Shown here: in pieces, positions 1 through 9,635 of the stretch
Layout: each line of letters starts with the position of its first letter
Position numbering within the stretch: the stretch's first letter is position 1
NCBI GenBank assembly: GCA_027068765.1
Contig: JAMOMC010000091.1
Location: 1 to 35,244, forward strand
Reading direction: 5' to 3'
Length of the DNA stretch: 35,244 bases
Source: Campylobacterales bacterium
GTDB taxonomy: Bacteria; Campylobacterota; Campylobacteria; Campylobacterales; QNZT01
The notes under the pieces: generated by a model
What the model was told of the DNA's origin: nothing
Databases searched by the model: none
The model's input: only the letters and a program-made list of their open reading frames with translations
Position numbers and translations under genes: made by a program

Positions 1-96
1 TGAATTTGGTTAGATTAACTTATAGTGTAAATCGGCTATAAAGCCCTAAAGTTTAGGAGTTTGTTTTAGTAAGTTGGATTGTATTAAATCGTAAGA

Positions 97-510
97 TGGT
101 GGAACAGAGGGGGATCGAACCCCTGTCCAAAAACAAGTCTATATTCTAACTTCTACATGCTTAGCGGCGATGTTAAATCTTCAACAAAACCTGCCCATCG
201 CCCACCGACTAGTTTTGTCTAAGCCCAAAGATATCCTACAAAGCTATGCTTTGTAGGGATCCATTCTCGACGAAATGCACGGGCGGACATATCGTTAAAG
301 CTACTTTTGTTTTATATGAAGCTATGCCAACCCTAAGTAACCAAGAGCGACTGACATAACTGACCGGCTTTAAGCTCTTACGCCGCTAATGCGTGCGCAG
401 GTCTATAATCTGTATTGTTTGCGTTTAAATTAACGAGATAGTTTAAAGTCTTTGCATAGACTACATGCCATTAGAACCAACCTGCTCCTGTCGAAAGCCA
501 AGTCTGTCCC
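97..510 (-). ncRNA. ssrA: transfer-messenger RNA (tmRNA)
   Basis: Minus-strand 5' end GGGACAGACTTGGCTTTCGACAGG and 3' end ...GGACAGGGGTTCGATCCCCCTCTGTTCCACCA. GGGACAG pairs with CTGTTCC; T-arm and CCA are present. Internal tag ORF GCA AAC AAT ACA GAT TAT AGA CCT GCG CAC GCA TTA GCG GCG TAA (422->378) = ANNTDYRPAHALAA*. Confidence 0.96.
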
Positions 511-519
511 ATCGGGTTA

Positions 520-525
520 AATATA
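520..525 (-). promoter_or_regulatory. putative -10 element of ssrA (TATATT)
   Basis: Minus strand TGTGCTATATTTAACCCGAT immediately before the tmRNA 5' end; short gap to the DHH gene stop. Confidence 0.45.
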
Positions 526-544
526 GCACATTTTGAGCCACTTG

Positions 545-1483
545 TCAAGCAGTGACTTTTTCTTTTAGGTTTAATAGTATCTCTTCAAGTACAGCATCAG
601 CCACATCATGAGCCACTTGACAAGTTCCAGCGGCCATATGTCCGCCACCGTTAAAGTTTAACATCAGATCACCAATGTTTGCAGTTGAGCTTTTGTTGAT
701 GATTGATTTTCCTACTGCAAAAACTGTATTTTGTTTCTTAAATCCCCATATCTTATGGATAGATACATTTGTATCAGGAAATAGAGCATAAATCATAAAT
801 CGATTTCCAGGATATATAATCTCTTCCTCTCTTAAATCCAAAACAACAACATTATCATGTAAAGTTGAGCATCTTTGAAGTTGGTCTATAAACTCATCTG
901 TATATTTGTTGTACAAATTAACTCTCTCTACAACATCAGGAATTTCCATAATCTTTTCTATATCATGGTCTTTACATGCATTTATTAAATCCATCATTAA
1001 GGCATAGTTTGAGATTCTAAACTCTCTAAATCTTCCAAGTCCTGTTCTAGAATCCATCAAAAAACTAAGTAGCTCCCAACCTTTTGGATTAATTATCTCT
1101 TTTTTACTAAAATTGGCTGTATCTGCTTTGTTTGCTGCATCCATCATAGGTTTGAATTTATCTGGAAATTTTGCCTCTCCTCCATAAAACTGATAGACAA
1201 CTTCAGCTGCTGAGGGTGCATCTGGGAGAATTACATGGTTGCTTTGTATCTCTTTGTTTCTAATAGTTTCGCTTAAATGATGATCAAATGCAATTCCAAC
1301 TCCAGCAACATATGGAAGGTTTGTTGTGATGTCATTTTCAGTTATATCGATGATACCATCTTGCATATCTTTGGGGTGTACAAACTTTATATCATCTATC
1401 ATATTGAGGTGTTTTAGAAGCACAGCACATACTAAACCGTCCATATCACTTCTTGTTACTAATCTATGTTTTTTCTTGTTCAT
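545..1483 (-). CDS. DHH family phosphoesterase (DHH/DHHA1)
   Basis: 312-aa ORF with TRSDMDGLVCA, FDHHLSE (DHH) and C-terminal GGGHMAAGTCQV (DHHA1 glycine-rich motif). Confidence 0.85.
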   Translation of the reverse strand: MNKKKHRLVTRSDMDGLVCAVLLKHLNMIDDIKFVHPKDMQDGIIDITENDITTNLPYVAGVGIAFDHHLSETIRNKEIQSNHVILPDAPSAAEVVYQFYGGEAKFPDKFKPMMDAANKADTANFSKKEIINPKGWELLSFLMDSRTGLGRFREFRISNYALMMDLINACKDHDIEKIMEIPDVVERVNLYNKYTDEFIDQLQRCSTLHDNVVVLDLREEEIIYPGNRFMIYALFPDTNVSIHKIWGFKKQNTVFAVGKSIINKSSTANIGDLMLNFNGGGHMAAGTCQVAHDVADAVLEEILLNLKEKVTA

Positions 1484-1593
1484 ATCTCTACCTTTTGTTT
1501 GTTGTTAGGAGATATATCGACAAGTTGTAGTGAAAAATCAATCAAGGTTAAAATAGTTTTATCTTTTTTTTTGAGTGTTTAGATAAGTAGCAT

Positions 1594-2334
1594 TTAAGAG
1601 TTGATCTCCTCTTTAATGATTTTTGCCAACTCTTGCATATGGCTAATTTTTTCATCAAAAGATAGCTCATCATTTAACATTATGGACACAAAAGCACTTC
1701 CTACTATCACTCCATCTACATCTTTTGCTTTTGCTTTTGCCGTTTTTGCATTTACTCCAAACCCTATATATATATCTGTATTTGTAGTTGATCTGATATC
1801 AGAGATAACACGACTTAAATTCTCTTCTTTTCCACTTCCAGTTATACCTGCATAAGCTACTAAGTAGACAAATTTTTGAGAATTTTTAAGTATGGTTTGG
1901 ATTCTTGAGAGTGTATCTGTTGGGGCTACAAAATCAATTAGTGCTATTTGGTTTTGTATGAAGTTGTCTTTATAGATTAAACTCTCTTCATATGGGAGAT
2001 CTGGAATTATCATGCCACTTACTCCAGTTTTTTTTGCTTCACTTATAAAAGTATCAACACCTCTTTTATAAAAAGGGTTAAAATACCCCATCCACAAGGT
2101 ATCAATCTCGGGGGCAATTTTTGCTGAAAGTTCTAGTAGTTGGTCTATTTTAAAGCCATTTTCAAGAGATTTTAGATTTGCCTCCTCTATGATTGGACCA
2201 TCAGCTACTGGGTCAGAAAAAGGGATACCAAGTTCTAAGCTATCAACCCCTGCTTCTTTTAGTGCAAGTGCTGCATCTTCAGTAAAATCAAGATCGGGGT
2301 AGCCAGTGGTGATATATGCGACAAGTTTTTTCAA
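1594..2334 (-). CDS. trpA: tryptophan synthase alpha subunit
   Basis: MKKLVAYITTGYPDLDFTED, LELGIPFSDPVADGPIIEEAN, GMIIPDLPYEE, YAGITGSGKE, GFGVNAKTA, DGVIVGSAFV are TrpA motifs. Confidence 0.97.
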   Translation of the reverse strand: MKKLVAYITTGYPDLDFTEDAALALKEAGVDSLELGIPFSDPVADGPIIEEANLKSLENGFKIDQLLELSAKIAPEIDTLWMGYFNPFYKRGVDTFISEAKKTGVSGMIIPDLPYEESLIYKDNFIQNQIALIDFVAPTDTLSRIQTILKNSQKFVYLVAYAGITGSGKEENLSRVISDIRSTTNTDIYIGFGVNAKTAKAKAKDVDGVIVGSAFVSIMLNDELSFDEKISHMQELAKIIKEEINS

Positions 2335-2407
2335 ATTAATACTCCTAAAATTGCAATTATATCAAATTTTAGGTAAAATCGTCACAATTTCATATTGGGG
2401 AATATTG

Positions 2408-3220
2408 ATGAGTATACATAGTAAAAAAAGTGTCAAAAATATAACAGTAAGTACGATAAGGGGCATGAAAAGTGTTGAGCCAATTACAATGATTACAGCT
2501 TATGATGCACTTTTTGCAAAGCTTTTTGATAAAAGTGTTGAGATGATTTTGGTTGGAGATTCATTAAATATGAGTTTTAGTGGTAAAAGTGATACCCTCT
2601 CAGCAAACATGGAGCTTATGCTTTATCATACAAGAGCTGTTTGCAGGGGAGCTAGCAGACCTTTGATTGTCTTTGATATGCCTTTTGGCTCTTATACTTC
2701 TGAGGATTTGGCTTTGAAAAATGCTACTAGAATTTATAGAGAGAGTGATGCTCAGGCTTTAAAGATTGAGGGTGGAAAAGAGAGGGCAAATATCATAAAA
2801 GTATTAACTCAAAACTCAGTTGCTGTTATGGGGCATATTGGTCTTATGCCTCAATTTGTTAGAAGTGAGGGTGGCTATAAGATAAAAGGAAAAGATGAGA
2901 AAAATATTGCATCTTTAGTAGAAGATGCAAAAGCAATTGAAGCAGCTGGTGCATTTGCTATTGTGATTGAAGGGGTTAAGTGTGAAGCTGCCAAAGCTAT
3001 AACAGATGCTGTTAGTATTCCTACTATTGGTATAGGGGCAGGGCTTGATGTTGATGGGCAGGTGCTTGTTTGGAGTGATATGTTTGGCTTTTTTGAGGAT
3101 TTTAAACCAAAATTTGTAAAGCAGTATTTAGATGGTGCAAAACTTATTCGAGATGCTGTTGATGTATATGTAGATGAAGTGAAGAGTAAAAAATTTCCAA
3201 GTGATGAGTTTACTTACTGA
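2408..3220 (+). CDS. panB: 3-methyl-2-oxobutanoate hydroxymethyltransferase (start moved from 2306 to the ATG at 2408)
   Basis: [67 protein letters not shown] at 2408 is preceded by GGGGA; the upstream extension overlaps the divergent trpA start. Confidence 0.95.
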   Translation: MSIHSKKSVKNITVSTIRGMKSVEPITMITAYDALFAKLFDKSVEMILVGDSLNMSFSGKSDTLSANMELMLYHTRAVCRGASRPLIVFDMPFGSYTSEDLALKNATRIYRESDAQALKIEGGKERANIIKVLTQNSVAVMGHIGLMPQFVRSEGGYKIKGKDEKNIASLVEDAKAIEAAGAFAIVIEGVKCEAAKAITDAVSIPTIGIGAGLDVDGQVLVWSDMFGFFEDFKPKFVKQYLDGAKLIRDAVDVYVDEVKSKKFPSDEFTY

Positions 3221-4227
3221 TGGAGAGAATTGTTGATGTAGAGAAAATCTCTTTTGAAAATGAAGAGGAGAATACTCTTCGACCTAGTTGTTGGGATGAT
3301 TATATAGGTCAAGAGAAGATCAAAAAAAATCTTCAAGTTTTTATAAAAGCTGCTAGAAAACGAGAAGAGAGTTTAGACCATGTTCTCTTTTTTGGACCTC
3401 CTGGACTTGGAAAGACAACTTTAGCAAATCTTATTTCAAATGAGATGAATGCAAACATCAAAACAACAGCAGCCCCAATGATAGAAAAAAGTGGCGATTT
3501 AGCCGCAATTTTGACAAATTTAGATGAGGGTGATATACTCTTTATCGATGAGATACATCGTCTTTCGCCTGCTATTGAAGAGATTTTATATCCTGCTATG
3601 GAGGATTTTCGTCTAGATATAATTATTGGAAGTGGTCCAGCTGCTCAGACTATCAAACTTGATTTGCCTCGCTTTACACTCATTGGTGCTACTACAAGAG
3701 CTGGTATGATTAGTGCTCCTCTTCGAGATAGATTTGGGATGCATTTTCGTCTTAATTTTTATTCACATTTAGAGCTTGCTGAGATAATTAAACGAGCGTC
3801 TATTAAGCTAGAATGTATTTGTGATAAAGAGGCTAGTTTTGAGACTTCAAAAAGAAGTCGTGGAACTCCTAGAATATCTTTAAGACTTTTAAAGAGAATT
3901 AGAGATTATGCTGAAGTTGAAAATGAGACGAAGATAACTCTAAGTCGTGCTGAGTATGCTCTTGATGAGTTAGGGGTTGATGAACACGGTTTTGATGAGC
4001 AAGATAAGAAATTTTTAGAACTTCTCATAACTGCCAAAGGAAAACCAATGGGCTTAGGAACAATCGCTGCAACTCTCAGTGAAGATGAGGGGACAATTGA
4101 AGATGTGATAGAGCCATATTTGATTGCAAATGGATATATTGAAAAGACTGCAAGAGGAAGGATTGCAACTCCTAAAAGTTATGATTATTTTAGGTTGACT
4201 CCTGATTCAAACCCTTCACTATTTTAA
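3220..4227 (+). CDS. ruvB: Holliday junction branch migration helicase RuvB
   Basis: [86 protein letters not shown] overlap with panB stop. Confidence 0.98.
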   Translation: MERIVDVEKISFENEEENTLRPSCWDDYIGQEKIKKNLQVFIKAARKREESLDHVLFFGPPGLGKTTLANLISNEMNANIKTTAAPMIEKSGDLAAILTNLDEGDILFIDEIHRLSPAIEEILYPAMEDFRLDIIIGSGPAAQTIKLDLPRFTLIGATTRAGMISAPLRDRFGMHFRLNFYSHLELAEIIKRASIKLECICDKEASFETSKRSRGTPRISLRLLKRIRDYAEVENETKITLSRAEYALDELGVDEHGFDEQDKKFLELLITAKGKPMGLGTIAATLSEDEGTIEDVIEPYLIANGYIEKTARGRIATPKSYDYFRLTPDSNPSLF

Positions 4228-5069
4228 ACAGCTATTGCTAATTTTGTAGGAGTTTCTCCTTCGCTCCTTGGATAAGCTCTCTCTTCTATGATAATTTCAC
4301 CTTTCATAAAAAGTGTTGCTTTTGCTCTTATTATTACATTGCCATTTTCTAAATCACATATAATTTCACTTTTTCTTTTTGATAATTGTGTAGCATTTAA
4401 GCTTTTATTGTCTAAAACTTGTGACCAATATGGTGCTAGCTGTGAGTAGATAGAGCCTGTTATAAGGTCTTCATTCATGCCAAGTTTTGGAGCAAAATAT
4501 TTAAACACAAAATCACTCTCTTTTCCTCTTGCTGTTATACATACTCCTCTTAAGTCAAGGTTTTTTAATATATCTATCTTTGGTTTTAGGCTTTTGATTA
4601 TATCTTGGTTTTCATATACTAAAATATAATCTTTATCTTTTAAAACTTTTAAAGGCTCAACTCCAAAAGCTAAACTAAAGATTGGGTTTGTCTGCTTGTA
4701 AAGTGTTGGCATAGAGATTGGAAAACTCATAAGATACAGCTCTTTATCTTTGTAAATTATTATATTTTCACTTAAGGTATTTAGTGTGACTTTTTTTGAT
4801 TTTTTATCAAAATAGTTAAAGATAACATAAGCACTAGCAAGTGCTGCATGGTCACAAAGTGTGATTTCGTGTTCTGGTGCGAACCATCTTATATCATATA
4901 TTCCATCTTCTTTTTTTACAAAAAAAGCTGTTTTACTGAGATTTGTCTCAGATGCAATTTTTTGCATTAAAGAGTCATCAATCCATTTATCAAGAGGACA
5001 AACTGCGGAGCTTTGTCCTTTAAAAATTGTATCAGTAAATGCATCTACTTGGTATATGTCAATCTTCAT
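4224..5069 (-). CDS. PhzF family protein (phenazine biosynthesis-like isomerase)
   Basis: [71 protein letters not shown]. Confidence 0.9.
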   Translation of the reverse strand: MKIDIYQVDAFTDTIFKGQSSAVCPLDKWIDDSLMQKIASETNLSKTAFFVKKEDGIYDIRWFAPEHEITLCDHAALASAYVIFNYFDKKSKKVTLNTLSENIIIYKDKELYLMSFPISMPTLYKQTNPIFSLAFGVEPLKVLKDKDYILVYENQDIIKSLKPKIDILKNLDLRGVCITARGKESDFVFKYFAPKLGMNEDLITGSIYSQLAPYWSQVLDNKSLNATQLSKRKSEIICDLENGNVIIRAKATLFMKGEIIIEERAYPRSEGETPTKLAIAV

Positions 5070-5149
5070 TAAGAACCTTCGTTTCGAATATATGGTGATT
5101 ATATCAAAAAATAATTAAAAATTAAATATATTTAATTATTTTAATGAAA

Positions 5150-5584
5150 TTATGGATTACTCCAGAAAAATTCAATCCAATCATGTGCCTCTTTTATCTT
5201 AAAATCTGGAGTAAAAACTGCATCTTTTTTATAAAAAATTGCACCTGTTTTAAAAGAGGTTTTTGGAAATTTTTGTTCTAATACTCTCATAATCTCTCTT
5301 AAGCTCTCACCACTATCTACAATATCGTCTAAAACTAATATTTTTTTATATGCAGGTAGATTTGGAATGTTAGAGATTTTGATAGTAGGAAGTTTTTTCA
5401 TATTATCATAATGGATAGAGTTTAGAGTGTAAAGCTCTCTAAGGTCTAACTTTTCAGCCATAAAATGTCCAAAAGTAACACCCCCACGAGCAACTGCCAA
5501 AATAATATCTGGTTTATAATCTCCCATAAACTTACATAAAAGCTCTAAATCTTGAACAAACTCTTCATACTTATAGTGATACAT
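5150..5584 (-). CDS. phosphoribosyltransferase (xanthine/hypoxanthine-type)
   Basis: DIILAVARGGVTFGHFMAEKL and KILVLDDIVDSGESLREIM (PRPP-binding motif). ORF track starts at TTG 5587; ATG at 5584 overlaps the alr stop. Confidence 0.85.
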   Translation of the reverse strand: MYHYKYEEFVQDLELLCKFMGDYKPDIILAVARGGVTFGHFMAEKLDLRELYTLNSIHYDNMKKLPTIKISNIPNLPAYKKILVLDDIVDSGESLREIMRVLEQKFPKTSFKTGAIFYKKDAVFTPDFKIKEAHDWIEFFWSNP

Positions 5585-6582
5585 CAAACAACAACTCTAG
5601 GTATTGAAGTAGAGAGTTTTACCAATACATCGTAGCTAATTGTATTAAAGTGATTTGCTACATAAGATGCATCTTGAAAGATAGAGACTTTTTGTTTGTC
5701 TGACTCAAATGCACAAGAGTCCATTGATACTTTTCCAAGAAATGGTTTTTTTTCACCATTAAGAAGTTCACCCTCTCCATCAAATCTAAAAAACCCATCT
5801 CCATAACCTATATCATAAGTTGAAATCATCATCTTTTTTGTAGCTTCAAACTCTCCACTATAACCAACTCTATCTCCTTTATTTAAACTTCTTGTGGCGA
5901 TTTTTTCAGCCCATAAAGAGAGTATCGGTTTTAATTTTGGTGTTTTAAAAGATGAGGGTAGTGAGTGGTAGCCATATGTTGAAATTCCGCATCTTGCAAA
6001 ATCATCATAACATTTTTCATCTCTTAATAAAGCCGCACTATTTGCACTATGAAAAAGAGGTCTTTTCTCTCTTAGTTTTAAAACTTCTTTTTTAACATCT
6101 TCCCAAATTTTTTTTTGCCAAAATAGCTCTGAAGAGAGCTTATCAGCTGATCTAAAGTGAGTTAAAACACCATCTAAGTTTTTGATAAGTTTGCAAGCTT
6201 TTTGAACCTGTGAAATATCTATACCATTTCTATGCATTCCTGTATCAACTTTTAGATGAATTGAGCAATTTTGGGAGAGTAGGGGGATTTGTGTTAAGTC
6301 GTTTATAACATATGAAAATTTTGGATTTTCTTTTTCACCTTTTTTTGGCGAGAGTATGATTATATGTTCAAAAAATGGCTCAATCTTTATAGCCTCTTCG
6401 CTAAATCTAACAACAGCTCTCTTTATTCCAAACTCTGATGATAGCTTTGCCATAATCAAAAGAGAGTGTCCATAAGCATTATCTTTTAAGACAACACTTA
6501 TTCTCTGTTTCCCTCCAGCTTTAGTAGATAAAATTTCTAAATTATGAAAATAGTCTGTTTTGTTTATCTCTATAAAAGACAC
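5584..6582 (-). CDS. alr: alanine racemase
   Basis: SVVLKDNAYGHSLLIMAKL (PLP-Lys motif), LKVDTGMHRNGID, RCGISTYGYHSL, GDRVGYSGEF, DIGYGDGFFR, GKVSMDSCAFE. Confidence 0.93.
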   Translation of the reverse strand: MSFIEINKTDYFHNLEILSTKAGGKQRISVVLKDNAYGHSLLIMAKLSSEFGIKRAVVRFSEEAIKIEPFFEHIIILSPKKGEKENPKFSYVINDLTQIPLLSQNCSIHLKVDTGMHRNGIDISQVQKACKLIKNLDGVLTHFRSADKLSSELFWQKKIWEDVKKEVLKLREKRPLFHSANSAALLRDEKCYDDFARCGISTYGYHSLPSSFKTPKLKPILSLWAEKIATRSLNKGDRVGYSGEFEATKKMMISTYDIGYGDGFFRFDGEGELLNGEKKPFLGKVSMDSCAFESDKQKVSIFQDASYVANHFNTISYDVLVKLSTSIPRVVV

Positions 6583-6586
6583 TATT

Positions 6587-6814
6587 TTATTTCATATCCC
6601 TAGCTTCAAAGAGAAGTCCTCTTATCTTTCTTGCTTGATAGTCTAGTTTAAAAAAGTGTTCATATGCTTCTTTCGCATCTAAACTTTGTGGGCTTGAAAA
6701 ATCAAATTGATCATTGGTACTTTTTTTGATATTTGTATCTAAATAATCGTAGAATTCATTTCTAATTTGTTCATACTTTTTCATCTCTTTTTTTGTATCT
6801 TCTATACTTGTCAT
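6587..6814 (-). CDS. small hypothetical protein (75 aa, predicted helical)
   Basis: ORF in line with flanking minus-strand genes, 4-nt gap to alr, upstream AGGAAAGA. Confidence 0.6.
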   Translation of the reverse strand: MTSIEDTKKEMKKYEQIRNEFYDYLDTNIKKSTNDQFDFSSPQSLDAKEAYEHFFKLDYQARKIRGLLFEARDMK

Positions 6815-6828
6815 CTTTCTTTCCTTTT

Positions 6829-8409
6829 TTATAAATTTGCTGCTACTTTGTATGTTGGGTCATTTTCTGCAAAGGTGCAAAATGGCCCAGCCTCTTTTAG
6901 AAGATTTTTACAATCTTTGCTGATATGTCTGATTGTCAAAACTCTTCCGCTATCTTTGTACTTTTTAGTTATTGCATCTATAGCTTCAACTCCTGATATA
7001 TCCATGACTCTAGCATCTTTAAAATTTAAAACAACATTTTTTGGATCATTTTCTAAATCAAACTGCTCATTAAAAGAGGTGACTGAACCAAAAAACAGAG
7101 GTCCATTTATATCATAAATTTTAACTCCATCTTCTTCTATTCTGCCTTTTGAATATATTTTAGCATGTTGCCAAGCAAAAACCAAAGCAGAGATGATAAT
7201 ACCAGCAATTACAGCAATCGCTAAATCAAAAAATACAGTCACAATCGTAACTAAAATCAAAACAAAAGCATCATGACGAGGCATATACTTGATACGAGAA
7301 ATACTAGAAAATTCAAAAGTCCCAATACTAACCATAAACATAATTCCAACAAGTACAGCAACAGGAATAACTCCTATCAAATCACTTAAACTTACAACAA
7401 AGATTATAAGCAGTATTGCAGCAGTTGCAGATGATACTCGTCCAAGCCCACCTGAAGTGAAGTTAATGATGCTCTGTCCAATCATAGCACACCCAGCCAT
7501 TCCACCAAAAAACCCACTTGTTATATTTCCACACCCTTGAGCTATGCACTCTTTGTTTCCACTACCTCTAGTTCCGCTCATCTCATCCAAAACAGAGAGT
7601 GTTAAAAGAGACTCTATAAGTCCAACAAGTGCCACTAAAATAGCATATGGCAATATAATCATAAAAGAGTCAAATGAAAAAAGTGACATATCTGGCATAA
7701 CAAAAGATGGGAAGGCTCCCTCTATATTTGCAAAATCTGATATGGTTTTTGTATCTAAGTTTGTAATATAAACAATAAGAGTCAAAAATACAATAGCAGC
7801 TAAACCAGAGGGTATAACTTTTGTGATTTTTGGCATATAGTACATAATAGCCATAGTGATAGCAGTTATGATATACATCCAGTAATTTTCACTAAAACTG
7901 TGTATTAAAATATCACTCCAGCTATCTAATGTATCATAATCGCTTGATTTAAAAAAACTAAGTTGAGCCAAAGCTATAACGATAGCAAGGCCATTAACAA
8001 AACCATACATGGCAGGTTGAGGAACAAGACGGATAAATTTTCCCATCTTAAAAACCCCTACAAGCACTTGAAGCAAGCCTGCAACAATGGTGGTAAAAAG
8101 TATGTAGTGAAGTATCTCCATAGAGAGTGCTTCACCACTAAGATGCGGATTTAACTTAGCAACTGCTAAACCAAGCCCCACAAAAACAATCGCAACAGCT
8201 CCAGTTGCTCCCGAAATCATTCCAGGTTTTCCACCAAAAAGAGCAGTTATGAGACCTAGTATAAAAGCTGCATACATTCCAACAAGAGGGCTAACACCAG
8301 CGATAAAACTAAATGCAATAGCCTCAGGAACAAGAGCAACAGCTACAACCATCCCTGATAGTAGTCCATTTTTTATGTTAAATTTTTCGTAGTTTTTAAG
8401 ATTAATCAA
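6829..8409 (-). CDS. SulP family anion transporter with C-terminal STAS domain (possible sulfate/bicarbonate permease); TTG at 8409 preferred over TTG at 8433
   Basis: GLLSGMVVAVALVPEAIAFSFIAGVSPLVGMYAAF, FGGKPGMISGATGAVAIVF, multiple TM segments, C-terminal STAS (VVLNFKDARVMDISGVEAIDAI). GGAG lies 6-7 nt before TTG 8409. Confidence 0.9.
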   Translation of the reverse strand: MINLKNYEKFNIKNGLLSGMVVAVALVPEAIAFSFIAGVSPLVGMYAAFILGLITALFGGKPGMISGATGAVAIVFVGLGLAVAKLNPHLSGEALSMEILHYILFTTIVAGLLQVLVGVFKMGKFIRLVPQPAMYGFVNGLAIVIALAQLSFFKSSDYDTLDSWSDILIHSFSENYWMYIITAITMAIMYYMPKITKVIPSGLAAIVFLTLIVYITNLDTKTISDFANIEGAFPSFVMPDMSLFSFDSFMIILPYAILVALVGLIESLLTLSVLDEMSGTRGSGNKECIAQGCGNITSGFFGGMAGCAMIGQSIINFTSGGLGRVSSATAAILLIIFVVSLSDLIGVIPVAVLVGIMFMVSIGTFEFSSISRIKYMPRHDAFVLILVTIVTVFFDLAIAVIAGIIISALVFAWQHAKIYSKGRIEEDGVKIYDINGPLFFGSVTSFNEQFDLENDPKNVVLNFKDARVMDISGVEAIDAITKKYKDSGRVLTIRHISKDCKNLLKEAGPFCTFAENDPTYKVAANL

Positions 8410-8480
8410 AGTTTCTCCGTTAATATTGTACAATTAAAGTCGCAGATTGTACTCAAATTTTAATTTAAAGATAGTGAAAG

Positions 8481-9548
8481 ATGGATATATTAGAGATACT
8501 TTACACAAGAGAGTTTAAAAAAGTAACATTAAATGTGAGAAAACTCTCATTTAACACAAAAAAAATACTTCTTTTAGGTCCCAAAGGGGCTGGTAAGAGC
8601 AGTATGATTTATGACTATCTATCTTTGAGAAAAAGAGGTAGTTTTTTATATATTGATTTTGATGATTTTAGGCTTAAAGGTGTGGATATATCTGAAGAGT
8701 TACCACAGTTTTTACAAAAATATCAGATAAACCTGCTTGTGTTGGAAAATTTTAATTTTAATTTTGAGATACCTTTTTGCCAAGAGGTAATTATAACAAC
8801 AAATAGAAAAACTACTTTAGAAAATTTTACTATCTTGACACTATATCCACTTGATTTTGAGGAGTTTATCTCATTTGAGAGTAGGTATGAAAATATGGAA
8901 GCTACTTTTAGTAATTTTGCAGTAATTGGAACATTTCCAGCTTTAAAAAGAGTATCTAGAGAGGACTTTGTAAATGTATATCAGATTTTTTTACAAAAAT
9001 TTGCAAAAAATGATTTACAGATGCATATGCTTCAACTTCTATCTTCAAAGCAAGGACGAACAGTATCAATGCATGAGTTATTTTTAAAGATAAAGCTTAA
9101 GCATAAAATTTCTAAAGATACATTCTATGCTTATTGTAAAAAGCTTCAAGATGAGTATGTTCTTTTTTTAGTGGAAAAGTTTGAAAAAAAAACAGCTGTA
9201 AAAAAACTATATTTGATAGATTTTGCTTTAAGGAGTGTTCTTAGTTTTGAGAAAGATTTTATAAAGAGGTTTGAAAATATTGTTTTTTTAGAGCTTTTAA
9301 AGAGAGATAAAGTTTTCTATTACACAGATGCAATAGATTTTTATCTTCCAAGTGAGAAAAAAGCGATCTTGACAATTCCATTTTTACCTCTAAATATGAT
9401 TGAAAAAAAGTTAGAGAGAATAAGCTCTCATCTTATAAGTTTTGGGGTTTTAAATGTGTTGGTTGTTACTATGGAAGTTGAAGCATCTTATGAGTTGCAG
9501 AGCATAAATTATGAGCTGATACCTTTTTGGAATTTTGCTACTTTGTAG
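8481..9548 (+). CDS. AAA-type ATPase, DUF4143-like architecture
   Basis: Walker A GPKGAGKSS; AAA_14-like LYPLDFEEFISF; C-terminal ENIVFLELLKRDKVFYYTDAIDFYLP resembling the degenerate nuclease-like tail of DUF4143 proteins. Confidence 0.7.
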   Translation: MDILEILYTREFKKVTLNVRKLSFNTKKILLLGPKGAGKSSMIYDYLSLRKRGSFLYIDFDDFRLKGVDISEELPQFLQKYQINLLVLENFNFNFEIPFCQEVIITTNRKTTLENFTILTLYPLDFEEFISFESRYENMEATFSNFAVIGTFPALKRVSREDFVNVYQIFLQKFAKNDLQMHMLQLLSSKQGRTVSMHELFLKIKLKHKISKDTFYAYCKKLQDEYVLFLVEKFEKKTAVKKLYLIDFALRSVLSFEKDFIKRFENIVFLELLKRDKVFYYTDAIDFYLPSEKKAILTIPFLPLNMIEKKLERISSHLISFGVLNVLVVTMEVEASYELQSINYELIPFWNFATL

Positions 9549-9635
9549 TTTATTATCAAAATAAAATAGTTTTTTAGTATAATCAGTTAAATTATTTAAA
9601 GCTAAGGAAAAACTATTTTACGACTTTTAAGATAT

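Noticed and set aside
97-130. tRNA-like 3' end as an independent tRNA gene
   Set aside because: T-arm and CCA belong to the tmRNA; no anticodon arm is present.
1326-1508. Antisense ORF in the track, as are 1601-1855, 7289-7540, 7544-7771, 13269-13550, 20919-21137, 21735-22094 and others
   Set aside because: They lie opposite well-identified genes, have no recognisable domains or RBS, and arise from open frames antisense to biased codons.
2306-2407. 34-codon N-terminal extension of panB in the ORF track
   Set aside because: Overlaps the divergent trpA start; ATG at 2408 has a good SD and begins the normal PanB N-terminus.
5111-5140. AATTAAATATATTTAATT palindrome as an operator
   Set aside because: Perfect 18-bp symmetry but only A/T in a very AT-rich intergenic region; expected by chance and possibly part of the PhzF promoter.
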